Shown here piece by piece: positions 15,212-20,796 of a stretch of DNA of 20,796 nucleotides. Origin of the DNA: a virus. Positions within the stretch are counted from its first letter, which is position 1. Every line of letters starts with the position of its first letter. The notes under the pieces are model-generated. The model was not told the origin of the DNA. It did not search any database and saw only the letters and a list, made by a program, of their open reading frames with translations. The stretch is from positions 1 through 20,796 of IMG/VR virus record IMGVR_UViG_3300017950_001508, one strand, 5' to 3'. A program made the translations under genes and the position numbers.

Positions 15212-15219
15212 TATTTATA
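15212..15219 (-). promoter_or_regulatory. T4-type late promoter
   Basis: The - strand reads exactly TATAAATA, in the 37-base gap between the gene ending at 15229 and the start at 15191. This is a second perfect copy of the box seen at 8204. It would start the late unit of four genes running to 13487. Confidence 0.75.
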
Positions 15220-15228
15220 ACCAGTGTT

Positions 15229-15507
15229 TTAGTTGTACTTCAAATGTGGACAAGCCAGCATAAAGAAGCTAAGTTCTTTTGAACTTTCAAATCCAATATA
15301 ATGTTGCTGTACAAGATTGTTTACTTCATCTAACTGAATAGAGTTACCAAAAAAGTATCTTCCGGATAGATTTTCAGTAATCCAGTCACATATTACTTGA
15401 TCCAAGTTATATCTACGTGGAATACTTATTGTAGTAAAATGAGGAGGGCAAAAATCTACCCTCCTTATATCTAATACATCGAGAGGATTAGGGTCTTTTA
15501 GTTTCAA
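15229..15507 (-). CDS. Small conserved phage protein, unknown function
   Basis: This 92-residue protein includes DFCPPHFTTISIPRRYN, a WITENLSGRYFFGNS core, and a C-terminal ELSFFMLACPHLKYN. The start is a TTG that overlaps the VWA gene's stop (TTGA), with AGGAGG four bases upstream inside that gene; no ATG is available in frame. The Cys and aromatic content suggests a compact folded protein. There is no known motif. Coupling to the VWA gene suggests co-expression with the MoxR/VWA pair, though a functional link is not shown. Confidence 0.65.
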   Translation of the reverse strand: MKLKDPNPLDVLDIRRVDFCPPHFTTISIPRRYNLDQVICDWITENLSGRYFFGNSIQLDEVNNLVQQHYIGFESSKELSFFMLACPHLKYN

Positions 15508-16796
15508 GCCGCCTCCTCATAATGTGCTGTAACACCAAACGGCGCTTGTAAGTTTTTATCATGGTGTGAGTGAATAACAAATACTGTCTCACAATAATCT
15601 TCATCACCCCAGCTATCCCAAGCATATCCATCTGTGAACATAATAAACTTCTTAGGCTGGATGTCATTGTCTTTCATGTAAGTCCAGTTCACCATAAAGT
15701 CAGTGCCGCCGCCACCTAAGATTTCATAGTCGTATAGGCTTTCACCATTGTCTGCACTAAAGTCTTGCTCGTTATAAACTTTAGTATCAAAACACCATAA
15801 CTTGATCTTATAGTCTTTGAACTCATCCATAATGCCTTGTATTTCACCTAAGAAGTCAGCTGCCTGACTATTACCAATACTACCCGACATGTCAATGCAG
15901 ATACACAGGTCAATAGTATCTTGGAAATCCATACCTGGAAGTATTGCACCAGTGTGCCAACCTTTGCGTGAAGGGCGGCTAAATGTAAAGTCGCTTTTGA
16001 TAGTACTTTGGATTTGCTGACGAATAAGCTCACGCCAGTTCATCTTAGGCTCTGTAAGATCTTTGATCATACGTCGAACACCTGCAGGAACATTACCCGC
16101 ACCTGCCGTCTGTGCAGCATTAATCATTGCTTCTTTTACTTCGTCGCGAATTTGATCTAGTTCTGCTTTGCTATAACGCGGACGCCCTTTGCCGTCACCG
16201 TTGCCTTCTTCGTCACCATCGCCTGTGCCGTCACCTTCTAGATCCAAATGTTCGTCTAACATTTCGCCAAGTTGCTTGAGTGCTTCTTCACCGTTCTTTT
16301 TAGCTTCTTCGAACAGCTCGTCATAGACTTCTTCACTAGTCCAACCTTCATATTTAAAGTCTTGATAACAATCTACGATACTAGGCTTGACACCAATACG
16401 ATCACGTACAAGTAGATTGTTTACAATGTAGTCTGCGGCAATGTTATACAACATAGGATTACGGTCATCACGCCGTCCTAAGTGATCAAATACGCAATGC
16501 AAAATCTCATGTGCAATAACAAACTCAATTTCTTTGTTATTCATAGCATTAAAGAATTGCGTATTAAAGTATAAGTTTCTGCCATCTACAGCGGCAGTAC
16601 CTAGCCATTCATCTGCTGCCTGAATACGTAAACGTGTAGCCATGTTACCAAAGAACGGATGATGTAGTAGCAACCCTATTCGTGCAACAATAATGCGGTC
16701 AAGTACTTCTACACGCATTGCTTCTAGTTCGTTTGGAGTAATATCTGGATTTGGCGTCCAGTTTTTTAGTTTACTTGCTGTATCTTTAGTAGCCAT
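15504..16796 (-). CDS. HExxH metallopeptidase-like / VWA domain protein (DUF2201-type)
   Basis: The 430-residue protein has an N-terminal metallopeptidase-like domain with H96-E97-x2-H100 in IAHEILHCVFDHLG and a third His-containing turn. A Gly/Asp/Glu-rich linker near residues 190-205 and a helical middle follow. The C-terminal von Willebrand A-type domain has MIDAS D302-M-S-G-S306 and a GGGGTDF segment. Such proteins pair with MoxR AAA+ ATPases, which here is the next gene upstream; together they are thought to act in metal insertion or protein remodelling. GAGGTGAGGAC precedes the ATG. The gene has its own sigma70-like promoter just after the MoxR terminator, so it is probably an early or middle gene. 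Targets in phages are unknown. The family call is by recalled architecture. Confidence 0.85.
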   Translation of the reverse strand: MATKDTASKLKNWTPNPDITPNELEAMRVEVLDRIIVARIGLLLHHPFFGNMATRLRIQAADEWLGTAAVDGRNLYFNTQFFNAMNNKEIEFVIAHEILHCVFDHLGRRDDRNPMLYNIAADYIVNNLLVRDRIGVKPSIVDCYQDFKYEGWTSEEVYDELFEEAKKNGEEALKQLGEMLDEHLDLEGDGTGDGDEEGNGDGKGRPRYSKAELDQIRDEVKEAMINAAQTAGAGNVPAGVRRMIKDLTEPKMNWRELIRQQIQSTIKSDFTFSRPSRKGWHTGAILPGMDFQDTIDLCICIDMSGSIGNSQAADFLGEIQGIMDEFKDYKIKLWCFDTKVYNEQDFSADNGESLYDYEILGGGGTDFMVNWTYMKDNDIQPKKFIMFTDGYAWDSWGDEDYCETVFVIHSHHDKNLQAPFGVTAHYEEAA

Positions 16797-16815
16797 GTCC
16801 TCACCTCATATAAGT

Positions 16816-16834
16816 GTTATATATTTAATATAAC
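16816..16834. promoter_or_regulatory. Perfect palindrome over the VWA promoter
   Basis: GTTATAT and ATATAAC flank a 5-base ATTTA core and overlap the -10 box of the VWA promoter. It could be an operator for a dimeric repressor, or simply AT-rich sequence. Confidence 0.35.
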
Positions 16835-16854
16835 ATATTTACTATTAATGTCAA
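16827..16854 (-). promoter_or_regulatory. Sigma70-like promoter for the VWA gene
   Basis: The - strand has TTGACA (16849-16854), a 16-base spacer and TATATT (16827-16832). It lies between the terminator of the MoxR gene and the VWA start 31 bases downstream. It shares its -35 surroundings with the MoxR promoter. Confidence 0.7.
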
Positions 16855-16862
16855 CCTTTAAA
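16842..16862 (-). repeat. 21-base promoter-upstream element, copy A
   Basis: This is identical at 20 of 21 positions to 18045-18065. On the - strand both copies have TTTAAAGG directly before TTGACA and TAATAG after it. The match extends beyond the -35 hexamer, so it is more than chance promoter similarity. Confidence 0.75.
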
Positions 16863-16867
16863 TAGAA

Positions 16868-16893
16868 TAATGGGCAGCCGAAACTGCCCATTA
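16868..16893 (-). terminator. Rho-independent terminator of the MoxR gene
   Basis: TAATGGGCAG and CTGCCCATTA form a perfect 10-base stem around a six-base loop that contains TTCG on the - strand. A T-rich ATTATTCTATTT follows in the direction of MoxR transcription. Confidence 0.75.
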
Positions 16894-16902
16894 TGTACCA
16901 AC

Positions 16903-17988
16903 TTAAACCTGTTGCGCTGCCTTAATATACTTACCATAGCGATCGTGGAACTCATCAAAGCATTCCACTTCGTCTGGATCGATAGGAAGTGCATATTGGG
17001 TAATAGCAAGTTTGACACCCATAACAACCAATTCAACATCAAAATTGTCCATTGCAAAGCGCAGGAAGTTATTTACTTTGTCATCGAACTTCTTGTCATT
17101 TTTATCACATGCTTCTTTCAGTTCGTAGCAGAGTGAAACTGTTAAGGAATACATAGCACTGATTTCTTTAGTTTTTAGCTCTTTTACTTTACCTGCTAGA
17201 ATATCTGTTGGGTTTGGCATACTTGAGGCAACCTTACGGTGTGCCATAAACTTGACAGCAAGACCTTCACCTACTGTACCTGCAACCAAGTCAGTAGTTG
17301 TATTATCGTCAATTTCGTCTGCGATTAGTTCACTAACAAAAGACCAACTACGTGGCGTTGCAAACGAACGGCTTGCTGACTTTGGATCAAAATCATACAA
17401 GTCTTTTTTTGCAAACGTCAAGTAACCTACAACGTCTTTGTGGATATTATTGTTAACACTCCACTCAAACCAGTCATCGAAGTTGACAGCAAGTTCCAAG
17501 TGTACAAAGCGGTTAGCCAACGGCGCAGGCATACGATATGTAACACCTTTATCGCTTTCGCGATTGCCGGCTGCAACAATAATAACATTGTCAGGTAGTT
17601 TATAAGTACCTACACGACGGTTAAGGATTAGCTGGTATGCTGCCGCTTGCACAGCAGGTGCCGCTGAGTTCATTTCATCTAAGAAAAGTACAATATTGTC
17701 GTATTGTGCTGCCATTTCTTGATCTGGCAGTTCACTTGGAGCACCCCATGCCATTTTAACATTATTACTGTCAAAGTATGGAATACCCTTAATGTCAGTT
17801 GGATCCCAAAGACTCAACCGAATATCAATAAGATGCGAGTTAGAAAAACTTGCAGTAATCTGTTCTACAATATCGGATTTACCAATACCTGGAGGTCCCC
17901 AAAGAAAAACAGGACGCTTCTTTTGCATTGCATGACGAAGAGCGTTTTTTGCTTTATTTGGAGAAACGGTGCGAATTACGTCTGACAT
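16903..17988 (-). CDS. MoxR-type AAA+ ATPase
   Basis: The 361-residue ATPase has Walker A G31-PPGIG-K37-S38, Walker B LFLDEMN with D104-E105, and sensor 1 N142 in VAAGNRESD. A C-terminal AAA+ lid and helical region runs to the end (GKYIKAAQQV). The length fits single-domain MoxR proteins. These oligomeric ATPases work with VWA-domain partners as chaperones or metal-insertion machines; the VWA/HExxH gene follows immediately downstream. AAGGAA precedes the ATG at 17988. A sigma70-like promoter lies about 40 bases upstream and a hairpin terminator lies after the stop, so it is expressed as its own unit although functionally paired with the VWA gene. Confidence 0.88.
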   Translation of the reverse strand: MSDVIRTVSPNKAKNALRHAMQKKRPVFLWGPPGIGKSDIVEQITASFSNSHLIDIRLSLWDPTDIKGIPYFDSNNVKMAWGAPSELPDQEMAAQYDNIVLFLDEMNSAAPAVQAAAYQLILNRRVGTYKLPDNVIIVAAGNRESDKGVTYRMPAPLANRFVHLELAVNFDDWFEWSVNNNIHKDVVGYLTFAKKDLYDFDPKSASRSFATPRSWSFVSELIADEIDDNTTTDLVAGTVGEGLAVKFMAHRKVASSMPNPTDILAGKVKELKTKEISAMYSLTVSLCYELKEACDKNDKKFDDKVNNFLRFAMDNFDVELVVMGVKLAITQYALPIDPDEVECFDEFHDRYGKYIKAAQQV

Positions 17989-18028
17989 TTTATATTCCTT
18001 TTAGATTTGTGTTCAGTGCCTATACAGT

Positions 18029-18057
18029 ACAATAGCATTAACTGCTATTAGTGTCAA
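18029..18057 (-). promoter_or_regulatory. Sigma70-like promoter for the MoxR gene
   Basis: The - strand has TTGACA (18052-18057), a 17-base spacer and TATTGT (18029-18034). The start codon at 17988 is 40 bases downstream. TTAATGC just before the -10 recurs before the -10 of the nuclease promoter near 20605. Confidence 0.65.
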
Positions 18058-18065
18058 CCTTTAAA
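18045..18065 (-). repeat. 21-base promoter-upstream element, copy B
   Basis: This second copy of the element at 16842-16862 differs by one base. It lies around the -35 box of the MoxR promoter. Confidence 0.75.
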
Positions 18066-18098
18066 GTAAAGTTTTTTGATATTTTTTTATTTTATTAT

Positions 18099-18132
18099 AA
18101 AAGAAAAAGGGAGTAGCGGCAACTACTCCCTT
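18099..18132 (-). terminator. Rho-independent terminator after the 18.2-20.6 kb gene run
   Basis: AAGGGAGTAG (18107-18116) pairs perfectly with CTACTCCCTT (18123-18132) around a six-base loop. On the - strand the stem is followed by TTTTTCTTTT-type sequence. It ends the gene run whose last member stops at 18156. Confidence 0.85.
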
Positions 18133-18155
18133 CTCCTTGACCGATCCAATATAGA

Positions 18156-18566
18156 TTAGTCTGCTCTGCTGCCTGCGGAAATCTCATCTTGATTCTGTCT
18201 ATTCATTGCTTTAGTCAATCCATACTTGCGTAAATCACCACTAAACAGCCCAAGCTCGATTGCTTTACGTTCATCTGTAACCGTTATACTTCGATTTGTA
18301 AGATAATATGGACAAGTTATAAACTTATCAAGGTGTATTATAATCTGTGTGGTTAGAGGAATGTCTCTTGGATAAGGTATATCATATGTAGTAATGCCAA
18401 TTTGATTGATGACATCAAACCCTTCTTCTGTGAGTCTTAGACCACCATTGCCTTTGGTACGTGTATTCTGCCACCACAATGGCATGTATTCTTTTACGTT
18501 AATATCATTATAACTTTTATTAAGTTCTTTTAAAAAAAGTTTAGTATAGGTAACTTTGTCAGTCAA
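18156..18566 (-). CDS. Conserved phage protein, unknown function
   Basis: I place the start at the TTG at 18566 (136 residues), which overlaps the previous stop by eight bases and has AAGGTGAG upstream. The longer reading from the ATG at 18608 overlaps the previous gene by 50 bases. The protein has MPLWWQNTRTKGNGGLRLTE, then EGFDVINQIGI, a LTTQIIIHLDKFITCPYYL segment, and a C-terminal ERKAIELGLFSGDLRKYGL. The GGLRLTEEGF motif is familiar from T4-like phages without known function. There is no catalytic motif or membrane span. It is the last gene before the strong terminator. Confidence 0.65.
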   Translation of the reverse strand: MTDKVTYTKLFLKELNKSYNDINVKEYMPLWWQNTRTKGNGGLRLTEEGFDVINQIGITTYDIPYPRDIPLTTQIIIHLDKFITCPYYLTNRSITVTDERKAIELGLFSGDLRKYGLTKAMNRQNQDEISAGSRAD

Positions 18567-18846
18567 ACAACTTCTCACCTTCAGATAACATATATACCGA
18601 AAAGTCATTGCAGTTAAACATATTGTTTAGTTTTTTAGCTAGATTATGTGCATGTCCAGGATTTGAAAAACTAGTTTTCTTATATTTAGGACCTGGATAG
18701 TTGGTCAATGCATTTGAACTTTTCAAATTAAATGGTTTATCTTGATAGAACACTGCCCAAATAGCTTCTGCATCTAAAATTTGTTCACATTTGTAGGTGA
18801 CTTTATTTGTATACTCAAGTCTAATAACTGGTTTTGGTCTACTCAT
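18559..18846 (-). CDS. Small conserved T4-like phage protein, unknown function
   Basis: The basic 95-residue protein starts MSRPKPVIRLEYTNKVTYKC. It carries EQILDAEAIWAVFYQDKPFN, a NYPGPKYKKTSFSNPGHAHN core, and a hydrophobic/acidic end. I recall this pattern as conserved in cyanophages and pelagiphages with no function assigned. A GATAAATA box is about 29 bases before the ATG, and the next gene is coupled by an 8-base overlap. Confidence 0.7.
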   Translation of the reverse strand: MSRPKPVIRLEYTNKVTYKCEQILDAEAIWAVFYQDKPFNLKSSNALTNYPGPKYKKTSFSNPGHAHNLAKKLNNMFNCNDFSVYMLSEGEKLFD

Positions 18847-18874
18847 AATGCGTGTCCTTTATTAACTACGCATA

Positions 18875-18882
18875 TATTTATC
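18875..18882 (-). promoter_or_regulatory. Possible T4-type late promoter (GATAAATA)
   Basis: The - strand reads GATAAATA in the 39-base gap before the gene starting at 18846. The box-to-start distance of 29 bases equals that of the boxes at 8204 and 13457, which strengthens it. Confidence 0.5.
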
Positions 18883-18885
18883 TTT

Positions 18886-19128
18886 TTACCAAGCCCCAGA
18901 GTCCATATTTACTTCAATGATTTGATCTTCATTGAGCTTTTCAAGTTTACTATCGATGATTTTTTCTAAATCTCCATGTAACCTTGCCATAACTTCGCCT
19001 AATGTAAGTGCTAATATTTTTGCTTGATTTATATCAAGTCTTATTTCTCTTGCTTTACTTTGTTCAGCAGCTTTCACCATTTGGATCAGCTGCTGTATTG
19101 GCATTGTATTAATAGGATCTGTTGACAT
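18886..19128 (-). CDS. Small conserved T4-like phage protein, unknown function
   Basis: The 80-residue protein reads MSTDPINTMPIQQLIQMVKA, then AAEQSKAREIRLDINQAKIL, an LGEVMARLHGDLEK helix, and an acidic end with NMDSGAW. It is mostly helical and likely oligomeric. The pattern is shared with cyanophage proteins of unknown function. Its ATG lies 20 bases inside the end of the upstream gene. No good Shine-Dalgarno sequence is visible, so translational coupling is probable. Confidence 0.7.
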   Translation of the reverse strand: MSTDPINTMPIQQLIQMVKAAEQSKAREIRLDINQAKILALTLGEVMARLHGDLEKIIDSKLEKLNEDQIIEVNMDSGAW

Positions 19129-19582
19129 TGCTTAGTGCTGCTTTCATTTCTAACTCAGTCTTGTATGGACCTAAATATTCATTACGTTCAATAGTAATTA
19201 GCTTTGGACAGTAACTTTTAAGCCAGTTAACATTAAACTTAACAAGATAATATCCAGCACAATATACACTTTTAGACTTTTTACTTTTAGTAAACAATGG
19301 CAGTTTATGTTTAATATCGTACATGCTGTTGTAAGGAGTTGTACGGGTTGGATATCCGTGTACTTCTCTGTTTGAATGTTTAGTTTCATTTTTAATATTT
19401 GCAACTAAAAAGTTTTTTCCAAATGTCTTTTTTAACTGATTTTCACTTCGATAAAACTTAACAGAACCTTTTTGACTAACAACAAATCCTTCATCGTTTT
19501 TTGAAAGAGTACCGACTCGTAATCCTTCTTCTTCAACGATCCAGAATTTATTTTCTAGTACTGGTTTAGCTTTCATAGTCAT
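19109..19582 (-). CDS. Conserved T4-like marine phage protein, unknown function
   Basis: I choose the ATG at 19582 (158 residues, MTMKAKPVLENKFWIVEEEG) because it overlaps the nuclease stop as ATGA; the upstream ATG at 19651 would overlap that gene by 73 bases. The core has PYNSMYDIKHKLPLFTKSKK, then SKSVYCAGYYLVKF and SYCPKLITIERNEYLGPYKT. I recognise the block as conserved in cyanophages next to the RNase H-like nuclease, but no biochemical role is known to me. The high Lys and Tyr content might suit nucleic acid contact, which is only a guess. It is translationally coupled on both sides. Confidence 0.7.
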   Translation of the reverse strand: MTMKAKPVLENKFWIVEEEGLRVGTLSKNDEGFVVSQKGSVKFYRSENQLKKTFGKNFLVANIKNETKHSNREVHGYPTRTTPYNSMYDIKHKLPLFTKSKKSKSVYCAGYYLVKFNVNWLKSYCPKLITIERNEYLGPYKTELEMKAALSNVNRSY

Positions 19583-20562
19583 TGTGGATATCTCGCTTGT
19601 AATGGATCTGCATAACTCGCTGCTTGGTCTGCAATACGTTGCATATCCCATTTAGCACAAAACTTCATAAGACGCATGCCAACTTGTGTAATGTCTTTAG
19701 GTTTAACTTCTGCAACAGTGTTATCTATTTCTTGTCTGATATGTTCGGGCTGCGCAGTTAAATCACACAATGTAACATTGCGTGTATAATCATCTAGTAC
19801 ACGATGTTCTACGCCTTCATGATCAGTCCAGCGTTGCAACATCATATTATTCCAACTAAAGCCTTTTGTAGTTTTGTCAGCAAATGCTTCTAGGAGTCCA
19901 ACTTTGTTTTTTGTGCCTTTTTTTCTAACACCTGGATAGGCGCTAAACACATTGTCACTAGTGTCGCCACGCATACATTTTTCAAACAACATGAATTCAG
20001 GTTCTGGAGCAGGCTTTGGCTCCTTTGTCTTCTTATCCAAGACGGGCTTGCCTTTGTCATCAAAGTATCCTTCAACTGTAATAGTAGTATTACTTACCCC
20101 ATTGTACTGTCTAACATTAGGAGCAATAAGTTGTGCAAAGTCACCGTCTGTGCTGATAATAACATGATTGTCATTAGGATGTGCCTGCACCCAGCCTGCA
20201 ATCAAGTCATCTGCTTCTAGTACAGGATTTTGCATTACAGTACAGTTAGTTTTATTGCCAATAAAGTCTTTAAACTCATCAAAGATCTCCCAAAACAATG
20301 TATCTTCTTCTTGCTGTTGTACAGTCATTGCATCGCGATGTTCTTTACGATTACGCTTGTAAGGCTCGTAGTAATCCTTGCGCCAACTACGGCCTTCTAA
20401 GCAGAACACAACATGATCTGCATTAAAGTCCAACCATGCTTTCTTTACACTATTAAGTGTAATATGTAGTGCCATGCCGAGTTTAGTATCAAGATCACCA
20501 CGTACTACATGTCTTGCACGAAAGAATGTGTTTGCTGTATCTACTAAGATATAAGTGCTCAT
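19579..20562 (-). CDS. rnh: 5'-3' exonuclease / flap nuclease, T4 RNase H-like
   Basis: The 327-residue FEN-family nuclease has the full acidic metal set: D8 in YILVDTAN, E116-x-D118-D119 in LEADDLIAG, D139-x-D141 in STDGDFAQL, and D200-x2-D203 in MRGDTSDN. It also has the basic CLEGRSWRKDYYEPYKRNRK arch near residue 54. T4 RNase H removes RNA primers and adjacent DNA from lagging-strand fragments. The family length is about 305 residues, so it is complete. Its ATG at 20562 is preceded by GAGG and driven by a near-consensus sigma70-like promoter. The ATGA overlap with the next gene places it at the head of an early or replication operon. The symbol follows the T4 homologue. Confidence 0.88.
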   Translation of the reverse strand: MSTYILVDTANTFFRARHVVRGDLDTKLGMALHITLNSVKKAWLDFNADHVVFCLEGRSWRKDYYEPYKRNRKEHRDAMTVQQQEEDTLFWEIFDEFKDFIGNKTNCTVMQNPVLEADDLIAGWVQAHPNDNHVIISTDGDFAQLIAPNVRQYNGVSNTTITVEGYFDDKGKPVLDKKTKEPKPAPEPEFMLFEKCMRGDTSDNVFSAYPGVRKKGTKNKVGLLEAFADKTTKGFSWNNMMLQRWTDHEGVEHRVLDDYTRNVTLCDLTAQPEHIRQEIDNTVAEVKPKDITQVGMRLMKFCAKWDMQRIADQAASYADPLQARYPQ

Positions 20563-20598
20563 TTAGATGCCTCTGTTATTTGTTTAATGTTATTACTG

Positions 20599-20627
20599 AT
20601 TGTAGCATTAAAATCATCGTTTGTCAA
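20599..20627 (-). promoter_or_regulatory. Sigma70-like promoter for the nuclease operon
   Basis: The - strand reads TTGACA (20622-20627), a 17-base spacer, then TACAAT (20599-20604), 36 bases before the nuclease ATG. It is the best match to the sigma70 consensus in the window, so the host polymerase should read it. Confidence 0.75.
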
Positions 20628-20640
20628 GTTATAATGTATT

Positions 20641-20796
20641 TCATGATACTTCACTGCGTCCTTTGTCAATAGGTACAACATTAATGTAACCAGCACCTCG
20701 ATCTGTGTCCATGCCTTCTTCTGCTAACATGTTATACACAATATCACGGAACCAACGATCTACAATTTCTTCTTGTGGATCATCATTAGTGCCGTA
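20641..20796 (-). CDS. Conserved protein, C-terminal end only (cut by window)
   Basis: An open frame enters from the window's right edge and stops at 20641-20643, giving the last 51 residues. They include DDPQEEIVDRWFRDIVYNML, then AEEGMDTDRGAGYINVVPI and a short polar end. The frame is free of stops and its codon use looks like its neighbours, so it is most likely the 3' end of a real gene on the same strand. I do not recognise the family from this fragment. The nuclease promoter lies directly after its stop. Confidence 0.6.
   Translation of the reverse strand, partial: YGTNDDPQEEIVDRWFRDIVYNMLAEEGMDTDRGAGYINVVPIDKGRSEVS

Noticed and set aside
18567-18608. Longer N terminus for the gene ending at 18156
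   Set aside because: It would overlap the upstream gene by 50 bases, while a TTG at 18566 has a ribosome site and a normal coupled overlap.
19583-19651. Longer N terminus for the gene ending at 19109
   Set aside because: It would run 73 bases into the nuclease gene; the ATG at 19582 forms the usual ATGA overlap and gives the conserved MKAKP start.
1-20796. Mobile element, CRISPR array, tRNA or integrase
   Set aside because: No spaced direct-repeat array, cloverleaf, transposase or recombinase motif was seen on either strand by eye; a dedicated tRNA scan was not possible.

Overview
The window looks like part of a marine T4-like (myovirus) phage genome, most probably a relative of the cyanophage/pelagiphage group. 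The evidence is a T4 RNase H-type 5'-3' nuclease, a marine-phage tail fibre with the usual N-terminal attachment signature, a subtilisin-like virion-associated protein, several small proteins of the kind shared by marine T4-like phages, T4 late promoter boxes (TATAAATA and GATAAATA), very tight gene packing with ATGA/TTGA/GTGA overlaps, and AT-rich sequence. The host cannot be read from the sequence; SAR11 or another AT-rich marine bacterium is an inference. No tRNA, rRNA, CRISPR array, transposase or integrase was seen.

The window has two convergent halves. Bases 1-8707 (+ strand) carry an operon-like run of nine overlapping or abutting enzyme genes: the C-terminal end of a twitch/SPASM-type radical SAM protein, a cytochrome P450, a GNAT-like acyltransferase, a flavin halogenase-like protein, a very short adenylate-forming (AMP-binding) enzyme, a large radical SAM protein with an N-terminal B12-type domain and a C-terminal 2OG-oxygenase-like domain, a stand-alone Asp/Asn hydroxylase-like oxygenase, a SAM methyltransferase and a QueC-like PP-loop ATPase with four zinc-type cysteines. 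Together they read like a small-molecule or macromolecule tailoring pathway. No precursor peptide and no complete known pathway is present, so product and target are unknown. After a consensus T4 late promoter, two small related membrane proteins (DUF6356-like) close this strand.

Bases 8716-8751 hold a terminator hairpin between the converging strands. From 8732 to the window end all genes are on the - strand. In transcription order, from right to left, they are: a truncated conserved protein, the T4 RNase H-like nuclease, four small conserved phage proteins, a MoxR AAA+ ATPase, a HExxH/VWA protein that pairs with it, a small conserved protein, three more small conserved proteins, a second Asp/Asn hydroxylase-like oxygenase, the tail fibre, and a 1000-residue subtilisin-family protein.

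Regulation is unusually readable. Three sigma70-like promoters (TTGACA with spacer 16-17) drive the nuclease, the MoxR ATPase and the VWA gene. The last two share a near-identical 21-base element and each follows a strong hairpin terminator. Late-promoter boxes precede the structural blocks at 13.4 kb and 15.2 kb, the small gene pair at 18.8 kb, and the membrane-protein pair at 8.2 kb. There is no gene-free stretch longer than 300 bases; the longest is about 167 bases (17989-18155), filled by a terminator and a promoter.
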